From Bog-756 sp963734395 (GTDB lineage: Bacteria > Actinomycetota > Acidimicrobiia > Acidimicrobiales > RAAP-2), in contig CAVTGY010000007.1 of the NCBI GenBank assembly GCA_963734395.1, positions 124,001 through 188,000 on the forward strand: a stretch of 64,000 bases of DNA. The letters run 5' to 3'. Below the pieces are notes generated by a model that saw nothing but the letters and a program-made list of their open reading frames with translations, was not told where the DNA came from and did no database searches. The position numbers were made by a program, and so were the translations under genes. Numbering within the stretch: position 1 is the first letter of the stretch; every line of letters starts with the position of its first letter. Shown in pieces: positions 26,192 to 35,492 of the stretch.

Positions 26192-26987
26192 GTGACCGGC
26201 ACCGAACACCTGACCTTCGAGCGCGTCGGACCTGTGGCGGTGGTGACCATGAACCGGCCCGAAGCCAAGAACGCGCTGTCCGGGCCCATGTTGGTGGGCA
26301 TGGCCGACGCCTGGGTCGAGATAGACACCGACGATGAGATCCGCTGCGCCATCCTTACCGGCGCCGGCGGATCTTTCTGCACGGGGATGGACCTCAAATC
26401 GATGTCCGGCCCGGGCAACGAGTCGGTCAAGCAGCGGATGGCCGACGACCCCGATCTCCACTGGAAGGCACTGCTCCGCCACTACTCGCTCAAGAAGCCA
26501 CTGATCGCCGCCGTGGAAGGATGGGCGGTGGCCGGGGGCACCGAGATCCTCCAGGCCACCGACATCCGGGTAGCCGGCGAGGGGGCCAAGTTCGGCGTCT
26601 TCGAGGCCCGCCGTGGCCTGTTCCCGCTGGGGGGATCGACGGTGCGGCTGCGACGCCAAATACCGTTCACCGTGGCCATGGATCTGCTTCTGACCGCCCG
26701 GGAGGTGTCCGCCCAGGAAGCCAAGGAAATCGGGCTGATCGGTCGGGTGGTCCCCGACGGCACCGCGCTCGCAGTCGGCCCTGGAGATCGCCGAGGTCAT
26801 CGCGGCCAACGGTCCGCTGGCAGTCGAGGCGATCAAGGCGTCGGTGAAGGCGACCGAGGGAATTCCCGAGGAGGACGCCCTCAAGATCGAGCTCGAACTG
26901 GGTTGGCCGATCTTCGCCACCGAGGACGCCAAGGAGGGCCCGAAGGCCTTCGCCGAGAAGCGCCCGCCCAACTTCCAACGACGGTGA
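26192..26987 (+). CDS. Enoyl-CoA hydratase, interrupted by a frame break
   Basis: Crotonase-family enzyme adding water to enoyl-CoA in beta-oxidation. GTG 26192 follows a GGAAGGGAG ribosome site. The oxyanion-hole segments are AILTGAGGSFCTGMDL and VEGWAVAGGTEI. Near 26771 the frame shifts by +1 (GCGCTC|G|CAGTCG). Removing one base restores QSALEIAEVIAANGPLAVEAIKAS and the C-terminus KRPPNFQRR, giving 264 residues. Restoration also yields a 4-base stop/start overlap with the downstream thioesterase, good evidence that the break is artificial. It lies behind a KstR-type palindrome. Confidence 0.87.
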
Positions 26988-27742
26988 GCGACCGCGGCCC
27001 GGACCCGACTCCCGCAGAGCCCCGGGCCCGCCTGGCCTCGGCGCTGCGCCCGCTGATCAACATGACCGTGTCCGCCGCACTCGACGACGCCGCCCTGTCC
27101 GAGGCGGCCGATGCCATCGATGCGTTATCGGCGAGGCTGGCTGACCAGTCGCAACCCGGCAAGCAACCCCGCCGGCCCCCTGACATGACCAGGCCGCCCC
27201 AGGATTTCTTCCCCAACAGCCCGATCACCGGATTGCTCAATCCGATCGCGCCACCGGTGCGGATATGGGTGGTCGACGGCCCCGACGGCGGGTACCGGGA
27301 GATCCGGGGTGACGCCTATTTCGACTTTCCCTACGAGGGCCCTCCCACCTGTGTCCATGGTGGGGTCATCGCCGAGACCTTCGACGAGGTGCTGGGTGCC
27401 GCCAACATGGTGGCTGACAACGCCGCCATGACCGGGACGCTCACCATTCGCTACCGCGCACCCACCCCTCTGCGGACCGACCTCCGCATCGAGGCCCGTT
27501 GCCTGAGTCGCAGCGGGCGCAAGGTGCACACCTGGGGAGGGATCTTCCACGGCGACCTGTTGACCGCCGAGGCCGAGGGCGTCTTCATCATGGTCGGACC
27601 GTCCCGGCTGGTGGCCATCGCCGAGGCCAACCCCACCAGCGCCGACCCGACCATGCTGGCCGCTATGCGGGAAGAAGCGGCCGCGGTGGGTGCGAGCATG
27701 CGGGGAAGGCCCGGCCACCGGGCGCATCCAACCGCCACCTGA
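26984..27742 (+). CDS. Hotdog-fold acyl-CoA thioesterase (PaaI-like)
   Basis: A 252-residue protein starting at GTG 26984, overlapping the hydratase stop by 4 bases. The C-terminal half is a hotdog thioesterase domain: CVHGGVIAETFDEVLGAANM (the HGG motif of the PaaI/YbgC superfamily), GTLTIRYRAPTPLRTDL, and AEAEGVFIMV. The N-terminal 90 residues are helical and not recognised. It would hydrolyse an acyl-CoA to free CoA and acid. Operonic coupling to the hydratase suggests a role in the same catabolic route. Confidence 0.82.
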   Translation: MSDRGPDPTPAEPRARLASALRPLINMTVSAALDDAALSEAADAIDALSARLADQSQPGKQPRRPPDMTRPPQDFFPNSPITGLLNPIAPPVRIWVVDGPDGGYREIRGDAYFDFPYEGPPTCVHGGVIAETFDEVLGAANMVADNAAMTGTLTIRYRAPTPLRTDLRIEARCLSRSGRKVHTWGGIFHGDLLTAEAEGVFIMVGPSRLVAIAEANPTSADPTMLAAMREEAAAVGASMRGRPGHRAHPTAT

Positions 27743-27747
27743 CCGGT

Positions 27748-29298
27748 TCAGATCTTCTGGCGGCCCTCCCAGTAGGGGTCCCGCAGCTTGCGCTTGTAGA
27801 GCTTCCCGTTGGGGTCCCTCGGCATGGCGTCGGTGAAGTCGATCGACTTGGGCGTCTTGAACTTGGCCAACCGGGTCGAGCAGTAGTCGAGGATCTCCTC
27901 GGCCAGCTCGGGTGAGGCCTCGACGCCCTCCGCCGGCTCGATCACCGCCTTTATCTCCTCGCCCCAGTCCTCATGGGGGATGCCGAAGACGGCCACGTCG
28001 CCCACCTTGGGGAAGCCGAGCAGCACATTCTCGATTTCGGCCGGATAGATGTTGGCGCCGCCGGAGATGATCATGTCGATCTTGCGGTCACGGAGGAACA
28101 GGTAGCCGTCCTCGTCGATCAGCCCGACATCGCCCACGGTGAAGAACTTCCCGATCCGGTTGCTCTCGGTCTTCTTCTTGTCCTTGTGGTACGAGAAATC
28201 GCCCGTCTGCATGGACATGTACACGGTGCCGATGACGTTGGGCTCCTCGATCCGGTTGCCGTCGTCGTCGAAGACGGCGATCTCGGAGATCGGCCAGGGT
28301 CTTCCCACCGTCCCCGGCTTCTTCAACCACTCCTCCGCGGTGACCAGTGTGCCTCCCCCTTCGGAGGCGGCGTAGTACTCGTCGATGGCGTTACCCCACC
28401 AGTCGATCATCTTGAGCTTGACGTCGATCGGGCAGGGGGCGGCGGCGTGGATCATGTGCTGGAGGGAGGACAGGTCGTACTTGTTGCGGGTCTCCTCCGG
28501 GAGGGCCAGGAGGCGGTGGAACTGGGTGGGCACCATGTGCGAATTGGTCACCTTGTACTTCTCGATGAGCTGGAGCATCTCCTCGGGAACCCACTTGTCC
28601 ATGATCACCACGGTGTGGAGCAGGTGTATGGAGGCACCCGAATAGCGCATCACCGCGGTGTGGTACAGCGGCGACCCCACGATGTGGACGTGGTCCTGTT
28701 CCGGGGTGATCCCGAACAGGAAGAGGAGGCCGGACAGCCCGATTGCCACTTCCTCGGGGGACATGCCACTCAGCGGCCTGAGCACGCCCTTGGGGTTTCC
28801 GGTGGTACCCGAGGTGTAGTTCATCACGTCACCGATGGTGCGGTCGGGAGGGTCGTCGGTGGATTGCGCGTCGCGCAGAGCGGCAAAGGATTCCATGCCG
28901 GCGATCTCGCCGACCGCGAAGCAACGCGACGAGGGGATCCCCGCCTCGGCGGCGGCCTCCCGGGCCACCTCGGCGAAGCGCTCGTGGGCGATGAACGCCT
29001 TGGCCTCGCAGTCCTTCACGATGTAGGCGACTTCGGGAGCGATCAGATGGTGGTTGATCGGTACCAGGTACCACCCGGCCTGCAGCGCCGCCAGGTAGAG
29101 CTCGAACATCTCCACGCCGTTGGGAAGGAGGGTGGCCACCGCGTCACCCACCTGCAGGTTCAAGCCACGTAATCCGTGGACCACCTGGTTGGTCCGGCCC
29201 AGCAGTTCGCCGGCGCTGTATTCGGTCCCGTCCGGTGCGACCAGGGCCAGCTTCTCGGGGTGCTCGTGCGCCAGTGCCCAAAAACCAAGATCGCCCAT
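27748..29298 (-). CDS. Acyl-CoA synthetase (FadD-like, AMP-forming)
   Basis: Activates a carboxylic acid to its CoA thioester through an acyl-AMP. The 516-residue protein shows the ANL-family motifs: NYTSGTTGNPKGV (P-loop), YAASEGG (A5), DVGLIDEDGYLFLRDRKIDMIISGG with the hinge Asp, and the catalytic lysine in DPNGKLYKRKLRD. ATG 29298 follows AGGAGA. It is similar in style to steroid/bile-acid CoA ligases and fatty acid ligases; the substrate is open. It is divergent from an SDR gene, with a KstR-type palindrome between them. Confidence 0.92.
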   Translation of the reverse strand: MGDLGFWALAHEHPEKLALVAPDGTEYSAGELLGRTNQVVHGLRGLNLQVGDAVATLLPNGVEMFELYLAALQAGWYLVPINHHLIAPEVAYIVKDCEAKAFIAHERFAEVAREAAAEAGIPSSRCFAVGEIAGMESFAALRDAQSTDDPPDRTIGDVMNYTSGTTGNPKGVLRPLSGMSPEEVAIGLSGLLFLFGITPEQDHVHIVGSPLYHTAVMRYSGASIHLLHTVVIMDKWVPEEMLQLIEKYKVTNSHMVPTQFHRLLALPEETRNKYDLSSLQHMIHAAAPCPIDVKLKMIDWWGNAIDEYYAASEGGGTLVTAEEWLKKPGTVGRPWPISEIAVFDDDGNRIEEPNVIGTVYMSMQTGDFSYHKDKKKTESNRIGKFFTVGDVGLIDEDGYLFLRDRKIDMIISGGANIYPAEIENVLLGFPKVGDVAVFGIPHEDWGEEIKAVIEPAEGVEASPELAEEILDYCSTRLAKFKTPKSIDFTDAMPRDPNGKLYKRKLRDPYWEGRQKI

Positions 29299-29353
29299 GG
29301 TGCTCTCCTACCCCTAACGCCGGCCCGGGTGGCACCGACCCGGTGGGGGACGC

Positions 29354-29367
29354 TAGAACAGGTTCTC
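29354..29367. promoter_or_regulatory. KstR-type operator, site 3
   Basis: TAGAACAGGTTCTC matches TnnAACnnGTTnnA at every fixed position except the last. It lies in the 103-base divergent region between the acyl-CoA synthetase and the SDR, 34 bases upstream of the SDR start, where it could control both genes. Confidence 0.6.
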
Positions 29368-29401
29368 ATACGCGGTCAACCACAGCGAGAGGCAATTCCG
29401 G

Positions 29402-30319
29402 ATGAGTGAGTTCCTGCAGGACAAGGTCGTGGCCGTCACCGGTGCCGGTGGCGGGATCGGCCGGGCGGTGGCCCTGGCCGCGGCAGCCGAAGGGGCCAGG
29501 GTGGTGGTGGCCGACATCGGGGTCTCGTTGGCCGGCGAGGACCCCAGGAGCGAGGTGGCCGACGGGTTGGTCGCCGACATCCAAGCGTCGGGCGGAGAAG
29601 CGGTGGCCATCGCCGAGAGCGTGACCACCCTCGAGGGCGGCGAGAAGATAGTCGGGGCCGGCGTCGAGCGCTGGGGACGGATCGACGGGGTGGTGGCGGT
29701 GGCCGGCATCCTCCGGGAGCGGATGTTGTTCAATATGTCCGAGGTGGAGTGGGACGCGGTCATCGAGACTCACCTGAAGGGCCACTTCACCGTGTTCCGG
29801 GCCGCGTCGGCCGTCATGCGCAAGCAGGACGGCGGGGGTTCACTGGTCGCCTTCACCTCGGGTGCCTTCGCCGGCAGCGTGGCCCAGGCCAACTACGCTG
29901 CCGCCAAGGGTGGCATCGTGTCGCTGGTTCGCTCGGCGGCGGCCGGGCTGAGCCGCTACGGCATCACCGCCAACGCCGTCGCACCGGTGGCCCGGACCCG
30001 GATGTCCGCCAACGTCCCGATGGACCTGGCCGAGATGGGCGATCCCGAGGACGTGGCGCCGCTGGTCGTCTACCTGTTGTCCGATTCGGCCAAGCACATC
30101 ACCGGGCAGGTGTACACGTCGGTGGGTCCCAAGATCGCGGTGTGGAACCAGCCGCGGGAGGTCCGTGCCATGTACGCCGACGGCAGGTGGACTCCCGAGG
30201 ACATCGCCGCCCGATTGGATTCGACGGTGGGGCAGGAGCGGATGCCGCTGCTCGATCAGCTCGAGGCCTACCGCAAAGCGGCCGAAGCCAAGGCGGCCGG
30301 GGCCGAGGACGGTTCGTAG
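29402..30319 (+). CDS. Short-chain dehydrogenase, Hsd4/multifunctional-enzyme type
   Basis: A 305-residue NAD-dependent dehydrogenase. The cofactor motif is TGAGGGIGRAVALA, followed by VVVADIG. The catalytic residues are in AFTSGAFAGS and NYAAAKGG. The C-terminal 60 residues (VGPKIAVWNQPREVRAMYADGRWTPEDIA in parts) match the tail found in the dehydrogenase domain of 17-beta-hydroxysteroid dehydrogenase type 4 proteins, which oxidise 3-hydroxyacyl-CoA. Its role would be the third beta-oxidation step for fatty or steroid side chains. A KstR-type site and a GAGAGG ribosome site precede it. Confidence 0.87.
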   Translation: MSEFLQDKVVAVTGAGGGIGRAVALAAAAEGARVVVADIGVSLAGEDPRSEVADGLVADIQASGGEAVAIAESVTTLEGGEKIVGAGVERWGRIDGVVAVAGILRERMLFNMSEVEWDAVIETHLKGHFTVFRAASAVMRKQDGGGSLVAFTSGAFAGSVAQANYAAAKGGIVSLVRSAAAGLSRYGITANAVAPVARTRMSANVPMDLAEMGDPEDVAPLVVYLLSDSAKHITGQVYTSVGPKIAVWNQPREVRAMYADGRWTPEDIAARLDSTVGQERMPLLDQLEAYRKAAEAKAAGAEDGS

Positions 30320-30368
30320 CCGTCAGAACCACATCCCGAGCAGTTCACAAGCACCGCACCGGAGATGT

Positions 30369-31961
30369 GTGAAATCATCTCGCCCCGTGACCAATAGAAC
30401 GTTCAGTAGGCGACAGGTTCTGGCCGGAGGCATCGGTGGGGCTGCCGCGCTCTCCCTTGCCAGGCTCGGAGCCGGTGGAGCCGCCGGCGCCGATACCATC
30501 CGGCGGGCGGCGGCCATCGAGCCCGCCGGTTCCGACCTCGGCGCAGTGAAGCATGTCGTGTTCCTGATGCAGGAGAACAGATCGTTCGACCACTACTTCG
30601 GCGGCATGGGCGGCGTGAGGGGATTCGACGACACCATCAACCGCGGCGCCTTCACCCAAGCGTGGCCCGGCGGGAGCCAGGCCGACCTGTTGCCCTTTCA
30701 CATGAACACCAAGACCCAGGATGCGGAGTGCACCTACGACCTGAGTCACGGGTGGACGGCGGAGCATGCCTGTTGGAACGACGGGGCCATGGACAGCTTC
30801 GTCTCCACCCATACCTCCTCCGACTACGAGGGATCACTCGGTGTCAACACCATGGGCTACTACAAGAAGGCGGACATCCCCTTCTACTGGGACCTGGCCG
30901 ACAAATTCACCATCTGCGACAACTACCACTGCTCGGTGTTCGGACCCACACATCCCAACCGGTTGATGGCCATTTCGGGGACACTCGACCCGGCCGGCGT
31001 AGCAGGTGGCCCGGTACTGGTCACCAACTCCGACCAGACCTCCAACCAGTTCACCTGCTCCTGGGAGACCATGCCCGAGGTCCTCTCCGCCAACAACGTG
31101 AGCTGGAAGTGCTACAACCCTTCCGGTCCCCTGTACCAGCCAGGCTCCGCCGCCTTCATCAGCAAGAACATGCTGCTCTATTTCGAGCAGTACTCCGACT
31201 CCACGTCGTCCCTCTACAACCAGGCCTTCAACTACTGCGGGCCGAACGTCAACGGCGGGCTGACCACCATCGGTCCTGACGACTTCGCCGCCGACGTGGC
31301 CAGCGGCAACCTTCCTCAGGTCTCGTGGATCATCTCGCCTGACACCTATGACGAGCACCCGCCGGCGCCGGCCCAGCTGGGCGAGTGGTACACCCAGCAA
31401 ATCCTCGACACCCTCATCGCCAATCCGGAGGTGTGGGCCAGCACCGTCCTGTTCATCATGTACGACGAGAACGACGGCTTCTTCGACCATGTGCCACCGC
31501 CGACCCCCCCTGCCGGGACCGCCGGTGAGTTCCTCACCGTCGACCCGCTCCCCTCGGCCGCAGGCGGGATCGTCGGGCCCATCGGCTGCGGCGTGCGTGT
31601 ACCGATGTTGGTGGTCTCACCCTTCTCGGCCGGGGGCTACGTCTGCTCGGACGTCTTCGACCACACCTCCCAGCTCCGGTTTCTGGAGGAGTTGTTCGGC
31701 GTCACACTTAACAACATCACCGCTTGGCGCCGGCAGACCACCGGGGACCTGACCAACACGCTGCCCGTCCTCGGCGCGCCGGTGACCAAGGCGCCCAAGC
31801 TCCCCGTCGTCTCCGACAGCCTCGTCATTCCCCCGATCAGCAACCAGTGTTCCACCGCCCAGGAGCTCGAGCTCAACCCGACGACGACGCCCTATCCGAT
31901 CCCCAGGCATCAGAAGATCCCGACGCAGTCGAGGAGCAAGCTCAAGCCCACCCCCGGCTGA
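30369..31961 (+). CDS. TAT-exported phospholipase C (phosphoesterase family)
   Basis: A secreted hydrolase of about 530 residues that likely cleaves phospholipid head groups. The twin-arginine signal is at the N-terminus (RTFSRRQVLAGG, RR at residues 14-15). Family motifs are MQENRSFDHYFGGMGGVRGF, the metal-binding region near FGPTHPNRLMAISG, DTYDEHPPAP, and IMYDENDGFFDHVPPP. GTG 30369 has GGAG just upstream; GTG 30387 is an alternative that would shorten the n-region. A long GC hairpin follows the stop. The gene may supply fatty acids or phosphate; no regulation is visible. Confidence 0.92.
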   Translation: MKSSRPVTNRTFSRRQVLAGGIGGAAALSLARLGAGGAAGADTIRRAAAIEPAGSDLGAVKHVVFLMQENRSFDHYFGGMGGVRGFDDTINRGAFTQAWPGGSQADLLPFHMNTKTQDAECTYDLSHGWTAEHACWNDGAMDSFVSTHTSSDYEGSLGVNTMGYYKKADIPFYWDLADKFTICDNYHCSVFGPTHPNRLMAISGTLDPAGVAGGPVLVTNSDQTSNQFTCSWETMPEVLSANNVSWKCYNPSGPLYQPGSAAFISKNMLLYFEQYSDSTSSLYNQAFNYCGPNVNGGLTTIGPDDFAADVASGNLPQVSWIISPDTYDEHPPAPAQLGEWYTQQILDTLIANPEVWASTVLFIMYDENDGFFDHVPPPTPPAGTAGEFLTVDPLPSAAGGIVGPIGCGVRVPMLVVSPFSAGGYVCSDVFDHTSQLRFLEELFGVTLNNITAWRRQTTGDLTNTLPVLGAPVTKAPKLPVVSDSLVIPPISNQCSTAQELELNPTTTPYPIPRHQKIPTQSRSKLKPTPG

Positions 31962-31964
31962 GCC

Positions 31965-31993
31965 GGCGACGGCTCCCCCGCCGCGCCGTCGCC
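31965..31993 (+). terminator. GC-rich hairpin after the phospholipase gene
   Basis: GGCGACGGC (31965-31973) and GCCGTCGCC (31985-31993) form a perfect 9-bp stem with an 11-base loop three bases after the stop codon. No U tract follows, as in many actinobacterial terminators. Confidence 0.55.
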
Positions 31994-32092
31994 CGAGATA
32001 CACCGTTTGGATCACGGCACTCCCTAACATGAGCACCGCCGAACGTCGTCGGCTGTCCGGTACCGCCATGCTCGGTGTCGCGGAGGTGTCAC

Positions 32093-32950
32093 ATGATTGC
32101 CCTGGCCATAATCCTGAGTGTGGTGGTGTTGCTGCTGGCGGTGCTGGTCGCCGGGTTGTTGCGGAGCCACGCCGACATACTCAAGGCGCTCCACGACCTC
32201 GGAGTCGGAGTCGGGGAGCCCACCGGCCACCATGCCGGAGCCTCCGGCGCCGGCGTGTCCGGCGCCGGCCTGACCACTACCGTCCCTTTCGGCCCGCCGT
32301 TGCCGGCGGAGCGCAATTCGACCGCCGCCCCGACCATCGCAGGGGTGACCCCGGGCGGTGACGCACTGGCGGTGTCGGTGGCCGGGGATCAACGGCTGAC
32401 CCTGCTGGCCTTCCTCTCGTCGGGATGCGCCACCTGCGCCGGCTTCTGGAGGGAATTGCAGCAGCCCGATTCGCTGGGCCTTCCCCCCGCCACCCGGCTG
32501 GTCGTGGTCACCAAGGGACCGGACATGGAGGTGCCCGGCGAAGTGGCCGCTCAGTCGTCACCGAACCTGACCGTGGTGATGTCCACCGAAGCCTGGAGCG
32601 ACTACGAAGTCCCCGGGTCCCCTTTCTTCGTCATGGTCGACGGGTCCTCGGGCCGGCGGATGGGCGAAGGAGTGGCCAACAGTGTCCAACAGGTCGCGGA
32701 GCTGGTGCGCCGCGCCGAGACCGACGCCCATGGATACGCGCCCGTCGCCACCAGGAGCCGGGCCCACGCCGAGGGTCTCGACGGTCCCGAACGAGAGCGG
32801 GACAACGATCGGGAGCTGACCGCCGCCGGAATCCTTCCCGGCGACCCGAGCCTCTACCCCTCCTCCCTGTTCGATGTGTACGGTCCGGCCGGCCCATCGG
32901 CGACCACCCGGTCCCCGACGGTCGGTGGGGCCGTCAAACGGGCGGGCTGA
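32093..32950 (+). CDS. Membrane-anchored thioredoxin-like protein (MauD/TlpA type)
   Basis: A 285-residue protein with one N-terminal membrane helix (IALAIILSVVVLLLAVLVAGLL) and an extracytoplasmic thioredoxin-like domain. The redox motif is CATC in LAFLSSGCATCAGFWREL, and a cis-Pro-type loop occurs in EVPGSPFFVMVDG. ATG 32093 follows CGGAGGTG. Membrane topology and position match MauD-type proteins, which help form disulfides in the methylamine dehydrogenase light chain. It begins a cluster of five genes ending with a TAT-exported, disulfide-rich protein, so its likely client is that protein. Confidence 0.78.
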   Translation: MIALAIILSVVVLLLAVLVAGLLRSHADILKALHDLGVGVGEPTGHHAGASGAGVSGAGLTTTVPFGPPLPAERNSTAAPTIAGVTPGGDALAVSVAGDQRLTLLAFLSSGCATCAGFWRELQQPDSLGLPPATRLVVVTKGPDMEVPGEVAAQSSPNLTVVMSTEAWSDYEVPGSPFFVMVDGSSGRRMGEGVANSVQQVAELVRRAETDAHGYAPVATRSRAHAEGLDGPERERDNDRELTAAGILPGDPSLYPSSLFDVYGPAGPSATTRSPTVGGAVKRAG

Positions 32951-32952
32951 GA

Positions 32953-33461
32953 GTGGCCACCCTCCGGGCCTACGGCATCGAGGCCCCTCTTCCCGATGGG
33001 TTCGAGGGCCGCATCTTCGTGCGAACCTCGGTGGGTGACGAGGTGACCTATCCGGTGGCCCACTTCGCCACCTTCGCCCTTCCTCCCGACGTGGCCGATT
33101 TCGGGGGCGGCGCCGTCACCCTGATGGGGGTCAACGACATCTTCGCGGTCCTGTTCGAATACGGCGCAGAAAGCGTGGGCGCGGCGGCTCTTCGCCCGCC
33201 GGGGCATGCCCCGATCGTTGAGTCCCACCGACTTCCGGCCCTATCTTCTCCGCCGCGGGCTTGGCGGGCAGTCGGGGACCCAGTGGTTCTTCACCGAGTC
33301 AGGCAGGCCTTTCACCCTGTATGTGGTGTTGGGGAGTCACGCCCGGCGCGCCGCGGCTGGTACCCCGGGTCAACGATCTCATCGACGACCTGACGATCAG
33401 CCCGGACGGACTCACTCCGTCGACTTCGCCGCCGACCGGAGCAGGTGCCCGGTGGAACTGA
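32953..33461 (+). CDS. Unknown protein of the mau-like cluster, two frame breaks
   Basis: GTG 32953 starts 2 bases after the thioredoxin-like gene. Three frames must be joined to obtain one protein of about 168 residues: frame 1 to about 33185 (MATLRAYGIEAPLPDGFEGR...), then a frame starting LFARRGMPRSLSPTDFRPYLL, then from about 33357 LVPRVNDLIDDLTISPDGL. Both breaks read as one extra base. No signal, membrane helix or known motif was recognised. The product would be cytosolic and acid-rich. Its stop overlaps the MauE-like start by 10 bases, so it belongs to the cluster. Function unknown. Confidence 0.55.
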
Positions 33462-34006
33462 TCGGGTTGTACCTGGTGGCCTGTGTGCTCCTGGTTGCCG
33501 CCGGCATGGCCAAGGCCATCCGACCGACCGATACCGCTCGCGCCTTTTCCTCGGTGGTGTCCCTGCCACCGGGCGCGCTCCGAATCGCCATCCGGATCGG
33601 AGCGGTTGCCGAGGCCACCCTCGGCGTCGTCGCTCTGCTGTATCCACGTACCCTGTCGGCGGGGCTGGTGGCGCTGTCCTACACCGCCTTCGGCGTAGTG
33701 GTGGCCTATGCGCGGTCGCGGGGTGGAGCCGTTGCCAGCTGTGGCTGCTTCGGTACTCCCGACACGCCGGCCACCGTGCTCCATGTGATCGTCAACCTGA
33801 TCCTGGCCGCAGCCGCCGGATGGGTGGCCGCGGCCCAGCCGACGGGCTCGATGGTGTCCATCCTTTCCGCCCAGCCGCTCGCGGGACTGCCGTTGGTTGC
33901 GGTAAGCGTCCTGGCCGCATGGCTCACCTACTTGGTAATTTCGGTCTTGGCCGGCCTGCAGGGAGTGCGCCGGCTGACCGCGGTCTCCCACCGGTCGGAA
34001 CGGTGA
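33452..34006 (+). CDS. MauE/DoxX-like redox membrane protein
   Basis: A 184-residue polytopic membrane protein starting at GTG 33452. About five hydrophobic segments are visible, starting VELIGLYLVACVLLVAAGMAKA. The conserved pair of cysteines is in VASCGCFGTPDTP, typical of MauE-family proteins that work with a thioredoxin-like partner in periplasmic disulfide formation. In methylamine dehydrogenase loci MauE and MauD are needed for light-chain maturation. Here the neighbours (CATC thioredoxin upstream, cysteine-rich TAT protein overlapping downstream by 4 bases) fit the same logic. Confidence 0.8.
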   Translation: MELIGLYLVACVLLVAAGMAKAIRPTDTARAFSSVVSLPPGALRIAIRIGAVAEATLGVVALLYPRTLSAGLVALSYTAFGVVVAYARSRGGAVASCGCFGTPDTPATVLHVIVNLILAAAAGWVAAAQPTGSMVSILSAQPLAGLPLVAVSVLAAWLTYLVISVLAGLQGVRRLTAVSHRSER

Positions 34007-35446
34007 GCTCGACCCTGGTGGAGCGGACCTCGACCTTTCTGGAGTCGAGGATCTCCCGTCGAAGCTTCATCAACCGTTCTGCATTCGCCGGCAGCGCCGT
34101 CGCCATAGGCGCCGGTCTCGACCTGGTGCTCAAGCCGGGAACCGCCTATGCCCAGATCTGCACCTGTGGGAGCGGCAACTGCGGGTGCGGCTCGACCTGC
34201 TGCGCCGGGTTCAGTGAATTCTGCTGCTCGGTTAACGGGGGTTACAACTACTGTCCCGACCAACACGGTGATGGGCGGTTGGTGGAAGGCCGATAATTCC
34301 TCTTATTGCGGCGGTCCTCGCTATTACATGGATTGCAACGCCGTCTGCCAGTGTGATTCGGGGTGCGGGAATGGGTTCGGTTTCTGCGATACCGATTGCG
34401 ACGCGACCAATTGCGGGTGCGGTCCGGATGGCTGCGACTCGTACGTCACCGGGTGCTTTCAGTTCCGTTACGGCCAGTGCAATCAGGACGTCGACTGTAT
34501 CGGTCGGATCGTCTGCCGGGTGGTGGCGTGCATACCGCCCTGGGAGATCGATCCGACCTGCACCACCGCCAACGCCGAGGACGACGGAACCGCCGAGCAG
34601 AACGAGGCCTGTTGGACGCCGGCACCGCCATCACCCCCGCCCCCACCCTGCACGTCGCCGCTGACCATGTGCCAGGTGGTCGCCATGATCTCCAGCCAGG
34701 ACGGCGGTGGCTACGGGGTGATGACCGCGTTCGGCAAGCTGTTCGCCTTCGGGGACTTCCAGAGCGAGGGCGATGAATCCGCGGCCCCCTTGAACAAGCC
34801 GGTGGTGGGGATGGCGGCCACGCCCAGCGGCCTCGGCTACTGGCTGGTGGCCTCCGACGGCGGCATCTTCTCCTTCGGTGACGCCTCGTTCGAGGGATCG
34901 ATGGGCGGGTCGGTGCTCAACCAGCCGGTGGTGGGGATGGCGGCCACGCCCAGCGGCCGGGGCTACTGGCTGGTGGCCTCCGACGGCGGCATCTTCTCCT
35001 TCGGGGACGCCTCGTTCGAGGGATCGATGGGCGGGTCGGTGCTCAACCAGCCGGTGGTGGGGATGGCGGCCACACCCACCGGCCTCGGCTACTGGCTGGT
35101 GGCCTCCGACGGCGGCATCTTCTCTTTCGGGGACGCCTCGTTCGAGGGATCGATGGGCGGGTCGGTGCTCAACAAGCCGGTGGTGGGGATGGCGGCCACA
35201 CCCACCGGCCTGGGCTACTGGCTGGTGGCCTCCGACGGCGGCATCTTCTCCTTCGGGGACGCGCTCTTCGAGGGGTCGATGGGCGGGTCGGTGCTCAACA
35301 GGCCGGTGGTGGGGATGGCCGCCCCGGTATCCACAACGTCTGGGTCACCGGCGTCGGCTCCGGTGCCGTCGGGCTACTGGCTGGTGGCCTCCGACGGCGG
35401 CATCTTCTCCTTCGGGGACGCCTCCTTCCACGGATCACCGGCCTGA
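34003..35446 (+). CDS. TAT-exported cysteine-rich protein (MADH-light-chain-like) with 42-residue repeats; one frame break
   Basis: GTG 34003 overlaps the MauE-like stop by 4 bases. The N-terminus is a twin-arginine signal (ISRRSFINRSAF, RR at residues 19-20, cleavage near GTAYA). Residues about 52-195 hold some 30 cysteines, with patterns such as CGSTCC, EFCCS, NGGYNYCP and MGGWWKAD. Spacing and the Trp after a CP motif recall the methylamine dehydrogenase light chain, in which a Trp forms the TTQ cofactor; this resemblance is by eye. A Pro-rich linker then leads to five GYWLVASDGGIFSFGDA repeats. Near 34257 one extra C shifts the frame; corrected length is about 480 residues. Confidence 0.75.
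34835..35443 (+). repeat. Tandem 126-bp coding repeats, second array
   Basis: Four units start at about 34835, 34961, 35087 and 35213. A truncated final unit lies at about 35369-35443 after a short Ser/Pro spacer, and a diverged unit precedes the array. Each encodes 42 residues of the type GYWLVASDGG...LNQPVVGMAATPSG. The first four are nearly identical at DNA level. Confidence 0.9.
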
Positions 35447-35492
35447 CCGTGTCCAACATGCCCAACAGCCCGCAACCGATGGAGGGAGTCCT

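Noticed and set aside
30399..30412. TAGAACGTTCAG-like sequence resembling the KstR-type palindrome
   Set aside because: It lies inside the signal-peptide coding region of the phospholipase and lacks the 2-base centre required by the consensus.
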